Shown piece by piece: positions 1 to 7,987 of a stretch of DNA of 21,997 bases. The notes beneath the pieces are model-generated. The model was given only the letters and a program-made list of their open reading frames with translations. It was not told the origin of the DNA and did no database searches. Numbering within the stretch: the first letter of the stretch is position 1; each line of letters starts with the position of its first letter. Position numbers and translations under genes: made by a program. The stretch is from a virus, in IMG/VR virus record IMGVR_UViG_3300042456_000081, positions 1-21,997 of that record. One strand, given 5' to 3'.

Positions 1-1184
1 ATAGTGAAGCACAGTTAAGATCAGTCACTTGGGCTGAGATAACTAAATGGTTGAGTATGGCCATGAATAGTCATTGGTTTGAAGTCAGTGCGACAAGGGT
101 GCTACCGGCGAAATGGCTCACTGAATTAGTGGAACGTGATTTAAAGATGGGTACAAGATATTGGGGTGTAGAAGGTAGACTATGGTCAGCTGAGAATCCA
201 GACAGTTATGCAGGGGTTCACAACTTTGAAGGTGTCATGCTCGTATTTGATGAAGCATCAGGTATTGACGATTCGATATGGAGTGTAGCGGCTGGGTTCT
301 TTACGGAAAATACACCGAATAGATTTTGGTTAGCGTTTAGTAATCCGCGACGTAACTCTGGTTATTTTTATGAAGCGTTTAATAATAAGCGTGAGTTTTG
401 GCGGAATATGATCGTCGATGCTAGAACAGTCGAAGGTACTGATAAAGCAATATATCAACAAATCATAGATGAGTATGGCCAGGATTCAAGTCAAGCACAC
501 GTTGAAGTTTATGGTCAATTTCCTAATGCAAGCGACGATCAATTTATACCAAGTCATATTGTGGATGAAGCCATGGATCGTCCAAGATATAAAGATAATA
601 CTGCACCGATAGTCATTGGTGTTGACCCTGCACGATTTGGCGCCGATGCAACTGTCATCGCTGTACGTCAAGGTCGCGATATTGTGGAAATTAAAAGACA
701 TCGCGGGGACGACACGATGGAAACAGTGGGTCGGGTCATTGAAGCGATTGAACAATATAAACCAGCACTTGTTGTGATTGATGAAGGCGGTTTAGGTGCT
801 GGGGTGTTAGATAGGCTAAAAGAACAAAAGTATAAGGTACGTGGTATAAACTTTGCAAATAAATCAAAAAACCCTATGATGTATGGTAACATGAGAGCGC
901 AAATGTGGGGTACCATGAAAGACTGGTTAAAATCAGCAAGTATTCCAAATGATCGCTATTTGAAAACAGATCTAATTTCACCATTGATGAAACCTGATTC
1001 TAAAGGTACAATATATTTAGAAGGTAAAAAAGAAATGAAAGCGCGTGGGTTAGCGTCACCTGATGCTGCCGATGCTATTTGTGTCACGTTTGCGTTTCCT
1101 GTGGCACACCGTGAGTATGTAGAAAAAAGCATACGAAGGCCATATCAAGGAAACGGCGTATTGACATCATGGATGGGATCGTAA
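1..1184 (+). CDS. Terminase large subunit, C-terminal part (5' truncated by the window edge)
   Basis: This is the ATP-driven DNA packaging motor and headful nuclease, acting at the portal vertex of the procapsid. The frame is open to the window start, so the TTG at 51 is not the real start; 393 codons are visible and the Walker A region lies upstream. A Walker B motif (VMLVFDEAS) puts its Asp-Glu pair at 249-254, followed by a coupling-type motif (FSNPRR). The RNase H-like nuclease domain follows, with acidic residues at 624 (IGVDPARFG), 780 (VVIDEGG) and 1062/1071 (SPDAADA). The stop codon is directly followed by the ATG of the next gene. The assignment is strong from motifs and from the portal gene downstream; the small terminase subunit is not in the window. 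Confidence 0.96.
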   Translation, partial: SEAQLRSVTWAEITKWLSMAMNSHWFEVSATRVLPAKWLTELVERDLKMGTRYWGVEGRLWSAENPDSYAGVHNFEGVMLVFDEASGIDDSIWSVAAGFFTENTPNRFWLAFSNPRRNSGYFYEAFNNKREFWRNMIVDARTVEGTDKAIYQQIIDEYGQDSSQAHVEVYGQFPNASDDQFIPSHIVDEAMDRPRYKDNTAPIVIGVDPARFGADATVIAVRQGRDIVEIKRHRGDDTMETVGRVIEAIEQYKPALVVIDEGGLGAGVLDRLKEQKYKVRGINFANKSKNPMMYGNMRAQMWGTMKDWLKSASIPNDRYLKTDLISPLMKPDSKGTIYLEGKKEMKARGLASPDAADAICVTFAFPVAHREYVEKSIRRPYQGNGVLTSWMGS

Positions 1185-1463
1185 ATGGCAACTAAGAAAC
1201 ATGACAAACCAATTCCTCGAACCACACAAGGTAAAGGCGCTAATTATAAGCCTACCGAAAAAGGCGCAGGTATGACAGCTAAAGGTCGCGCCGCATATAA
1301 TGCAAAAAATAATGCAAATTTAAAAGCACCAGCACCAAACCCAAAAACAAAATCTGATGCAGGACGTAAGAAATCTTTTTGTGCTAGAATGTCAGGCGTA
1401 GTTAAGCACGCAAAAGGCGATGCACCACGTGCAAAAGCCGCTCTTAAAAGTTGGAACTGTTAA
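1185..1463 (+). CDS. Small basic phage protein, DUF6321-like
   Basis: The product has 92 aa and is rich in Lys, Ala and Gly. It carries the pattern I associate with the DUF6321 family of phage proteins: a TAKGRAAYNAK segment near residue 31, a GRKKSFCARMSG segment near residue 61, and a C-terminal Trp-Asn-Cys. The function of that family is not known to me. The charge suggests nucleic acid binding, but this is inference. It starts on the base after the terminase stop, so it is probably translationally coupled, and it is the first of three consecutive tiny basic genes between terminase and GroES. Confidence 0.85.
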   Translation: MATKKHDKPIPRTTQGKGANYKPTEKGAGMTAKGRAAYNAKNNANLKAPAPNPKTKSDAGRKKSFCARMSGVVKHAKGDAPRAKAALKSWNC

Positions 1464-1477
1464 TAAAGGAAAATAAA

Positions 1478-1630
1478 ATGGCTAAACCCGGATTGTATTC
1501 AAATATTCACGCAAAAAAGGCACGTATAGCTGCGGGATCAGGCGAAAAAATGCGCCCTGTCGGATCTAAAGGCGCACCAACAGCTAAACAATTTAAACAA
1601 GCAGCAAAAACAGCTAAAAAAGGAAAATAA
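1478..1630 (+). CDS. 50-aa basic phage protein (MAKPGLYSNIHAKK type)
   Basis: This short gene encodes 50 aa beginning MAKPGLYSNIHAKKARI and ending in a Lys/Ala-rich tail. Its N-terminal pattern (KPGLY-NIHAK, AGSGEKMR, GSKGAPTAK) resembles a very common small phage protein of unknown function that often sits near the terminase and portal genes. An AAAGGA ribosome binding site lies just upstream at about 1466-1471. The predicted product is strongly cationic with no membrane segment, so a DNA- or capsid-associated role is possible but unproven. It lies 14 nt after the DUF6321-like gene and just before another 48-aa basic gene. Confidence 0.85.
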   Translation: MAKPGLYSNIHAKKARIAAGSGEKMRPVGSKGAPTAKQFKQAAKTAKKGK

Positions 1631-1631
1631 A

Positions 1632-1778
1632 ATGCCACTAAAAAAATCTACAAGTGCTAAAGCTTTTAGAGAAAATGTAAAAGCTGAAGTTAAAGCAGGC
1701 AAACCAGCTAAACAAGCCGTTGCTATTGCATACAGTGTTAAACGATCCGCAGCTAAAAAAGGTAAAAAATGCAGTTAA
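1632..1778 (+). CDS. 48-aa basic phage protein with a KQAVAIA motif
   Basis: The 48-aa product begins MPLKKSTSAKAFRENVKAEV and contains KAGKPAKQAVAIAYSVKR, a pattern recurrent in small phage proteins of unknown function. It is preceded by the same AAGGAAAATAAA leader as the 50-aa gene before it, starts one base after that gene's stop codon, and overlaps the GroES start by 10 nt in another frame. The tail is Lys-rich and ends KKCS. The function is unknown; cationic character and position suggest a packaging-associated or virion role, which is inference. Confidence 0.83.
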   Translation: MPLKKSTSAKAFRENVKAEVKAGKPAKQAVAIAYSVKRSAAKKGKKCS

Positions 1779-2047
1779 AACCTTTAAGTGATTGTGTTTT
1801 AGTAAAACAAGATGTAGAAAAATTATCTAGTATTATTATTGTAGAAACTAACAAAAAGCTATCAACAGGTGTTATAGTAGCCGTTGGTCAAGGTAAGAAG
1901 TTACCTAATGGTAATATAGATGAAATGTATTTAAAAGTAAACGATCATATTATGTTCGGTGAATATTCAGGACAGCCTGTAACCGTAGATGGTGAATCTT
2001 ATTTAATAATGCGTCAACCAGACGTCATAGGGATATTAGATGAATGA
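1769..2047 (+). CDS. Phage GroES-like co-chaperonin (Cpn10)
   Basis: The 92-aa product matches the Cpn10 fold along its whole length (bacterial GroES is about 97 aa). It has an N-terminal LKPLSDCVLVKQD strand, a mobile-loop region at residues 17-34 with a hydrophobic III-V patch, the STGVIVAVGQGKKLPNG core, a KVNDHIMFGEYSG roof region and a C-terminal IMRQPDVIGILDE strand. GroES caps the GroEL folding chamber; phage versions such as T4 gp31 adapt the host GroEL to fold coat protein. No GroEL is present here, so the host's would be used. The usual Gly-Gly before the hydrophobic tripeptide appears replaced by Ser-Ile. The gene overlaps the portal start by 8 nt. Confidence 0.92.
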   Translation: MQLKPLSDCVLVKQDVEKLSSIIIVETNKKLSTGVIVAVGQGKKLPNGNIDEMYLKVNDHIMFGEYSGQPVTVDGESYLIMRQPDVIGILDE

Positions 2048-4235
2048 TGAAATGAAAACAGTAGGTAGAGTTGCTGATAGTGATGATCGTGATTTAATAT
2101 CAACAATGAAAAGCCGCTTTACTATGGCGGTTTCTGCATATTCTGAATCGCGCGAAGATGAATTAGATGATTTAAGATTTCAAGCGGGATCACCAGATAA
2201 TCAATGGCAATGGCCAGCCGATGTTTTAGCAACACGCGGATCGGTTCAAGGTCAAACCATTAATGCACGTCCATGTTTAACCATTAATAAATTACCCCAG
2301 CACGTAAGACAAGTCACTAACGATCAACGTCAAAATAGACCTTCAGGAAAAGTTATTCCTGCTGATGATAAAGGTGATATTGAAGTAGCTGAAATATTTG
2401 AAGGCGTTGTACGTCATATTGAATATATTTCAGATGCTGACGTTGCTTACGATACTGCTTGTGAAAATCAAGTTACCTATGGGGAAGGCTATTTCCGTAT
2501 TCTCACTGAATATTGCGACGACAATTCATTCGATCAAGACTTACGCATTGGCCGCATCCGCAATTCCTTCAGTGTTTATATGGATCCTACTATTCAAGAT
2601 CCATGCGGCGCTGATGCCGAATGGTGTTTTATTACAGAAGATTTAACTAAAGATGAATATGAGCGCCAGTTTCCTGATGCGATGCCTTTATCCGTAATGA
2701 TGCAACAAGGTGTTGGCGATCAATCAACATCACAATGGCTATCAGAAAATACAGTACGTATTGCAGAATATTTTTATTATGAGCATACGCCAACAAAATT
2801 AAATTTATACGCAAACAATGTTAATGCACTTGAAGGTACGCCTGAAGATAAGCAAATGAAAGCTTTAGGTATGAAACCTATTAAAACACGTACTGCAGAT
2901 GTTAAAACAGTTAAGTGGTGTAAAACAAACGGATTTGAAATGTTAGAATCACGCGATTGGGCGGGTAAATTTATTCCGGTTATTCGTGTTGTAGGTAATG
3001 AATTTGAAGTTGATGGACGTTTATATGTATCAGGTTTAGTACGTAATGCTAAAGATGCACAACGTATGTATAACTATTGGGTATCTCAAGAAGCTGAAAT
3101 GTTAGCACTTGCACCTAAAGCACCGTTTATTGGATATGGCGGTCAATTTGAAGGTTATGAAAACCAATGGAAAACAGCTAATACAACTAATTGGCCATAT
3201 TTAGAAGTTAACCCCGATGTAACAGATGGAAATGGTGCAGTATTGCCATTACCTCAACGTGCTTTGCCGCCTATGGCACAAACTGGATTAATACAGGCAA
3301 AAATGGGTGCGTCTGATGATATTAAATCTACAACAGGTCAATATGATTCAAGTTTAGGCGCTACAAGTAATGAACGATCAGGCCGTGCAATTTTAGCGCG
3401 CGAAAAACAAGGCGATACAGGTACATACCATTTTGTTGATAATTTATCTCGTGCTATTAGATATGGTACGCGTCAATTAGTAGACTTAATACCAAAAATA
3501 TACGATACACAACGTATTGCTCGTATTATAGGTATTGATGGTGAAACAGGTATAGCTAAAATAGACCCTAATCAAGCCGAACCAGTCAGAAAAGTTGTTG
3601 ATGAAACAGGTGTTGTTATTGAAAAAATATACAATCCTAGCGTTGGTAAATATGATGTTTGTGTAACAACAGGCCCAAGCTACATGACTAAACGTCAAGA
3701 ATCATTAGATGCTATGAGCCAATTATTACAAGGTAATCCTCAATTATGGGCTGTTGCTGGCGATTTGTTTGTTAAAAACATGGATTGGCCTGGCGCGCAA
3801 GAAATGGCTAAACGATTTGCTAAAACTATTGACCCTAAACTATTAAGTGACGATGATAAAACACCTGAGCTACAAGCTGCTGAACAACAAATTCAAGTTA
3901 TGGCTCAAGAATTAGATCAATTACATGGCATGATGGAAAATGTTAGCAAGTCTATTGAAGTACAAGACATGGAACGTAAAGATTTTGAAGCTCAAATTAA
4001 AGCTTTTGATGCTGAAACTAAACGATTAGCTCAAGTTCAAGCTAATATGTCACCTGAACAAATACAAGATATAGTAATGGGTACGGTTCATGGTATGATT
4101 ACAAGCGGCGATTTAGTAAACCAAATGCCAGGGCAAAATCGTGAAATGTTACAACAAATGCCTGAACAAATGCCTGAACAAATGCCTGAACAAATGCCTG
4201 AACAAATGCCAATAGATCAAGGAGTGCCTTTATGA
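2040..4235 (+). CDS. Portal protein, P22 gp1-like
   Basis: The product has 731 aa, almost the length of the P22 portal (725 aa), and shows P22-type portal features: an N-terminal helical stretch (SRFTMAVSAYSESREDELDD), a QVTNDQRQNRPSGKVIPADDKGD segment that recurs in this family, and a long C-terminal helical, Gln/Met-rich barrel region. The portal forms the dodecameric ring through which terminase pumps DNA and onto which the tail assembles. ATG at 2040 overlaps the GroES stop; an in-frame ATG at 2052 is an alternative start. The C-terminal end contains four perfect Gln-Met-Pro-Glu repeats. The gene ends with an AAGGAG site for the next gene, which it overlaps by 4 nt (ATGA). Confidence 0.95.
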   Translation: MNDEMKTVGRVADSDDRDLISTMKSRFTMAVSAYSESREDELDDLRFQAGSPDNQWQWPADVLATRGSVQGQTINARPCLTINKLPQHVRQVTNDQRQNRPSGKVIPADDKGDIEVAEIFEGVVRHIEYISDADVAYDTACENQVTYGEGYFRILTEYCDDNSFDQDLRIGRIRNSFSVYMDPTIQDPCGADAEWCFITEDLTKDEYERQFPDAMPLSVMMQQGVGDQSTSQWLSENTVRIAEYFYYEHTPTKLNLYANNVNALEGTPEDKQMKALGMKPIKTRTADVKTVKWCKTNGFEMLESRDWAGKFIPVIRVVGNEFEVDGRLYVSGLVRNAKDAQRMYNYWVSQEAEMLALAPKAPFIGYGGQFEGYENQWKTANTTNWPYLEVNPDVTDGNGAVLPLPQRALPPMAQTGLIQAKMGASDDIKSTTGQYDSSLGATSNERSGRAILAREKQGDTGTYHFVDNLSRAIRYGTRQLVDLIPKIYDTQRIARIIGIDGETGIAKIDPNQAEPVRKVVDETGVVIEKIYNPSVGKYDVCVTTGPSYMTKRQESLDAMSQLLQGNPQLWAVAGDLFVKNMDWPGAQEMAKRFAKTIDPKLLSDDDKTPELQAAEQQIQVMAQELDQLHGMMENVSKSIEVQDMERKDFEAQIKAFDAETKRLAQVQANMSPEQIQDIVMGTVHGMITSGDLVNQMPGQNREMLQQMPEQMPEQMPEQMPEQMPIDQGVPL
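4155..4210 (+). repeat. Four 12-bp tandem repeats in the portal C-terminus
   Basis: The unit CAAATGCCTGAA is present four times without mismatch, followed by a partial fifth copy. It is in frame and encodes Gln-Met-Pro-Glu repeated, at portal residues about 706-723. The perfect identity at DNA level suggests recent slippage expansion and a likely length-variable site. Confidence 0.95.
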
Positions 4236-4594
4236 GTTGCGAAAATTTTATAGGAACACTATTTTTAGCTAGAGACGTTACGCACTCTGTTCACTTAAAT
4301 ACTAGAAGTTATGCTAAACATAAGGCATTACAAAAATTTTACGAAAGTATTATTGATCATGCAGACGCGTTTGCCGAAGCGTATCAAGGTCGATATGGCT
4401 TAATTGGCCCTATTTCATTACAATCAGCTAAAAAAACTACTAATATTATTGAATTTTTAGAAGATCAGCTAAAACAAATTGAAGCTGATAGATATAAAGT
4501 TTGTGATAAAGAAGATACCCCTTTACAACAACTCATAGATAATGTGGTAGAGTTATATTTATCCACTCTTTATAAACTTCGCTTTTTAGCATAA
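4232..4594 (+). CDS. Dps/ferritin-like small phage protein (DUF5856-like)
   Basis: The 120-aa product looks all-helical. From His21 to Glu49 it aligns by eye to E. coli Dps: His21 and His30 fall where Dps has His51 and His63, and Asp45 and Glu49 fall at Asp78 and Glu82, inside a matching IIDHADAFAE segment (ALIDHLDTMAE in Dps). Dps Asp67 is replaced by Gln34, and the loop between the two histidines is three residues shorter. Dps proteins oxidise iron at a two-subunit ferroxidase site and can bind DNA. The protein is shorter than Dps (167 aa), so full iron storage is not shown. I recall similar phage proteins under the name DUF5856. It starts inside the portal stop with a strong AAGGAG site. 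Confidence 0.72.
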   Translation: MSCENFIGTLFLARDVTHSVHLNTRSYAKHKALQKFYESIIDHADAFAEAYQGRYGLIGPISLQSAKKTTNIIEFLEDQLKQIEADRYKVCDKEDTPLQQLIDNVVELYLSTLYKLRFLA

Positions 4595-4604
4595 GGAATT
4601 AATT

Positions 4605-6524
4605 ATGGCAGTTACATTATCACTTTTTGCTGGCGCAGGCGCACAATTCTTAGACAATAATGGCGAAATGTTGTCCGGTGGATTAATCTACACGTACGCT
4701 GCGGGTACAACTACACCTTTAGCAGCCTATACAAGTATTACAGGCAATATTGCACTAGCTAACCCTATTGTGCTTGATGCGTCAGGCAGAGTGCCTACAG
4801 GTCAAATTTGGTTAACTTACGGTCAAGGCTATAAGTTTATAGTTAAAACTTCAACTGGTACGCTTATTGGCACTTACGATAACATTCCTTCAGCAAACTT
4901 ACCACCATTAGCTAACAATGCCGCATCCATTTTGTATGAACAAGGCGCAACAGTAACAGCCGGTAATTTTATTATTGGTGAGACTTATTTAATTAATTTT
5001 ATCGGTACAACAAACTTTCAATCAATTGGTGCCGTAAGTAATACAGTAGGTATTTATTTTACCGCTACTGGTGTAGGCTCAGGCACGGGTACAGCACAAG
5101 TATCTCGTACTGTTCAAGCTAAATTGCAAGAATCCGTGTCTGTTAAAGACTTTGGTGCAGTTGGAGATGGCATAACCGACGACACAGAAGCTATTCAGGC
5201 TGCTATTGACTCTGGGAAAAGCATCTTTTTTCCCGAAGCAAGTTACATGGCCTCAGGACTTACTGTTTCTACGCCAGGCCAAGTGCTTTTTGCCACTGGC
5301 AACACACAAATTTTTAAAAACGCAGCCGGAACCCTTATTACTGTTTCCGCGTCTTATGTTGAATTTCAAGGTCTTATCTTTGATGGAAGCAATTACGCTG
5401 GCCACAATATTGTAGCCACTGGAGATAGCTTTAGTCTTATAAACTGTGCTTCTCGTTTTGCTGCTAACCGCGCAGTTCTTGCAACTGGAAGCCGCACGCA
5501 AATTGTTGGCACCAAAAATATATATCAAACAAGAGACACTACAGCGACAGGGTATGACATTGAATTGGGATTGAGCGGAACCGCCACCCTATATCATGTC
5601 ATAACTGGTATTTATACCAGCCAAGCTACTGGTGGAATACTTATGGTTTCCACAGGTACGGCTGCTATTACAAGTTCTCAGTTTGGCAAATTGACACTTG
5701 AGGCAGGTGGGTCGCCAACGGGCAGTGGCGCTCCTGCTGTTATCGGTAATCGTATTATTGGCGATGTCACTATCAACCAAAGTGGCGGTAAATATAGCTC
5801 CAACTCTTTTGGGGCTAATATTACAGTAACTTCTGGTGGTGCATTTGGTTTCTTCGGCGTTGACAACGCAATGGCTGTCGGCGCAACGGTAACTGGAACT
5901 ATTTCGAATGCAACTCTTAATCCTACTCAAAGACTTACAAGCCAAAGATCTGGGCTTGCTGCATCTGTAAACGTATTCAATCAGGCAAGTGATAATGTTA
6001 CAAAGTTTGGCGACGACAATTCAACGTTTTCCATTATAGCGGCGGGGGGTAGTGGCTTTTTTTTCAACGTAACCGGATCAACCTTAGCTCAACTTTACTC
6101 TGGCGGATTTCGTCCACAGGCAGATGGAACTCTAAATTTGGGGTCAGCAGCGCAACGGTGGGATACCGTATTTGCAACCACCGGAACAATTAACACATCA
6201 GATGCTAGGCTAAAAGAAGATGTTTGTGACTTAAAACTAGCAGAGCGTAACGTAGCCTTAAAATGCAAAAGCCTTATCAAATCGTATCGTTTTAAAGACG
6301 GAAAACGTGTTCATATTGGAATTTTGGCCCAAGAACTTGAGGCTGCATTCGCAAGCGAAGGCCTTGATGCGCATGATTATGGCTTGTTTTGCTATGACGA
6401 ATGGAAAACACAACCAGCACAGCTTGACGACGAAGGCAACGTATTGGTGCCAGGTATAGATGCTGGGAATCGATACGGCGTTCGATATGAAGAACTCTCT
6501 ATGTTCATTCTTGGGGCAATGTAA
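4605..6524 (+). CDS. Tailspike with pectate-lyase-type beta-helix and S74 autochaperone
   Basis: The product has 639 aa. Residues 1-100 resemble the P22 tailspike head-binding domain (AGAGAQFLDNNGEMLSGG, TYAAGTTTPLAAYT, YGQGYKFIV). About residues 110-165 form a small beta module seen in other phage fibres (IGETYLINFIGTTNFQSIGA). From about 180 (VKDFGAVGDGITDDTEAIQ) comes a pectate-lyase-superfamily parallel beta-helix, probably the receptor-binding or polysaccharide-cleaving part. Residues 531-639 are a peptidase S74 intramolecular chaperone, with the SDARLKED motif and Ser532 as likely self-cleavage nucleophile. The start has an AAGGA site. Leucine codons change from TTA-rich to CTT-rich inside the gene. 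Substrate specificity cannot be read. Confidence 0.9.
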   Translation: MAVTLSLFAGAGAQFLDNNGEMLSGGLIYTYAAGTTTPLAAYTSITGNIALANPIVLDASGRVPTGQIWLTYGQGYKFIVKTSTGTLIGTYDNIPSANLPPLANNAASILYEQGATVTAGNFIIGETYLINFIGTTNFQSIGAVSNTVGIYFTATGVGSGTGTAQVSRTVQAKLQESVSVKDFGAVGDGITDDTEAIQAAIDSGKSIFFPEASYMASGLTVSTPGQVLFATGNTQIFKNAAGTLITVSASYVEFQGLIFDGSNYAGHNIVATGDSFSLINCASRFAANRAVLATGSRTQIVGTKNIYQTRDTTATGYDIELGLSGTATLYHVITGIYTSQATGGILMVSTGTAAITSSQFGKLTLEAGGSPTGSGAPAVIGNRIIGDVTINQSGGKYSSNSFGANITVTSGGAFGFFGVDNAMAVGATVTGTISNATLNPTQRLTSQRSGLAASVNVFNQASDNVTKFGDDNSTFSIIAAGGSGFFFNVTGSTLAQLYSGGFRPQADGTLNLGSAAQRWDTVFATTGTINTSDARLKEDVCDLKLAERNVALKCKSLIKSYRFKDGKRVHIGILAQELEAAFASEGLDAHDYGLFCYDEWKTQPAQLDDEGNVLVPGIDAGNRYGVRYEELSMFILGAM

Positions 6525-7987
6525 TGGCAAATAGATTTTGGGTAGGTGGAACAGGAACGTGGGATAATGCAAGTTCTGCATTTTGGTCTACTACATCTGG
6601 CGGCGCTGGCGGCGCATCAGTTCCAACCTTAAGTGACACTGCAATTTTTGATTCAAACTCAGGTAGTGGAACTGTAACCACGTCAAATGAATCTGTGTCA
6701 ACAGCCATTACTGTTGATAGCGCAACATTGCTTCTTGCGCTAGGGGCAAACTTGACGACAACTAACACCTTTACCCTTACTAGGGGAACGATATCACTAA
6801 GCACTTATAAATTAACGTGCGCAATTTTTGCGTCAAATAACACAAATACTAGATCAATAGATTTTGGAACTGGGAATATTGAATTGACCGCTAGCGCAGT
6901 TAATATATGGCAAGTTAATAACGCCACAAATTTTTCTTTTACCGGGGATCCGAAAGTTTATGCTGTTGCAAATGCAATATCAGGAAACAGAAACTTTAAT
7001 CATGGAACATCGTCAGGCTCTACGGAGTTAAATTCGCCTTCAATATATGTGACGGCAGGATCTGACACGTTTTACTTTTTTTCGGCAAGAACGGTAGATT
7101 TTACCGGATTTTCAGGGACGTTGAATACTGGAGGAAAATATGTTTATGGTGATTATACGCTGTCGCCAACAATGAGTTTAACCGCAGATGCCGTAAACGT
7201 GCTGCAATTTGGGTCTACAAATGCTACGGTGCGGGATATTACTTGCAACGGAAAAACTACACCTCAAGCGGTATTGTTTTTTGGAACAAACGGCTCGTGG
7301 CGTTTTATAGATGCTTTTAACGTTGTATCAACGGTGTCGACCACTTTGCGTGCTGGAACGCTAAACGCAAACGGACAAAATGTTAATATAGGAAGTTTTG
7401 CGCTTGGGTCAGGAACCAAAACACTTACGCTAGGCAGCGGAACATGGACTGTCGCCGGAAGTGGAACTGCTTGGAACGCCAACACCAATGTTGCTAATCT
7501 GACTGTTAGCGCATCTACTGGCACGATCAATATGTCTAGCGCTAGCGCTAAGACCTTTGCGGGCGGCGCAAAAGTATGGCCAACACTTAACCAAGGTGGT
7601 GCTGGCGCCTTAACTATTCAGCAGAGCAACACATTTGCCAATATTACTAACACAGTGCAGCCAGCTACGATTACGCTGACGGCAAGCACCACACAGACCG
7701 TAAGTGCGTTTGGCATATCTGGCACGGCAAATAATCTTATTACACTAAATAGTAGTGTTCCTGGATCGCAGGCAACCTTAAGTGATAGCAGCGGCACCAT
7801 TAACGTAACTTGTGTTTCAATCAAAGACAACAACGCAACTGGCGGTGCAACATGGAACGCATATGTAGACGAAAACAATATTGATGCAGGTAATGTAGAT
7901 GGATGGAATTTTGGACTTTCACCAGTTGTCGGCGGCGCAGAATACACGTATACTATAAGATCATTTACCCAACCTAGGAGATTTTAA
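6524..7987 (+). CDS. Beta-rich fibre or adhesin-like structural protein
   Basis: The product has 487 aa and is very rich in Thr, Ser, Asn and Gly, with repeating short beta-strand patterns typical of beta-helical fibres or adhesins. The N-terminus (NRFWVGGTGTWDNASSAFWS) is a motif I have seen at the start of phage and bacterial surface proteins. No enzyme motif or S74 domain is visible. It starts in a TAATG overlap with the spike stop and has no clear ribosome site, so coupled translation is likely. It shares the CTT/TTG-rich leucine codon use of the spike and probably works with it in host recognition; that role is inferred from position and composition only. Confidence 0.7.
   Translation: MANRFWVGGTGTWDNASSAFWSTTSGGAGGASVPTLSDTAIFDSNSGSGTVTTSNESVSTAITVDSATLLLALGANLTTTNTFTLTRGTISLSTYKLTCAIFASNNTNTRSIDFGTGNIELTASAVNIWQVNNATNFSFTGDPKVYAVANAISGNRNFNHGTSSGSTELNSPSIYVTAGSDTFYFFSARTVDFTGFSGTLNTGGKYVYGDYTLSPTMSLTADAVNVLQFGSTNATVRDITCNGKTTPQAVLFFGTNGSWRFIDAFNVVSTVSTTLRAGTLNANGQNVNIGSFALGSGTKTLTLGSGTWTVAGSGTAWNANTNVANLTVSASTGTINMSSASAKTFAGGAKVWPTLNQGGAGALTIQQSNTFANITNTVQPATITLTASTTQTVSAFGISGTANNLITLNSSVPGSQATLSDSSGTINVTCVSIKDNNATGGATWNAYVDENNIDAGNVDGWNFGLSPVVGGAEYTYTIRSFTQPRRF

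Noticed and set aside
51-53. TTG as a start of the terminase
   Set aside because: The frame is open to the window edge with terminase-like residues (AEITKWLSM), so the gene is cut by the window and does not start here.
7537-7552. A palindromic AGCGCTAGCGCT stretch in the 487-aa gene
   Set aside because: It encodes Ser-Ala-Ser-Ala in a low-complexity Ser/Ala region and is most simply a coding repeat, not an operator.
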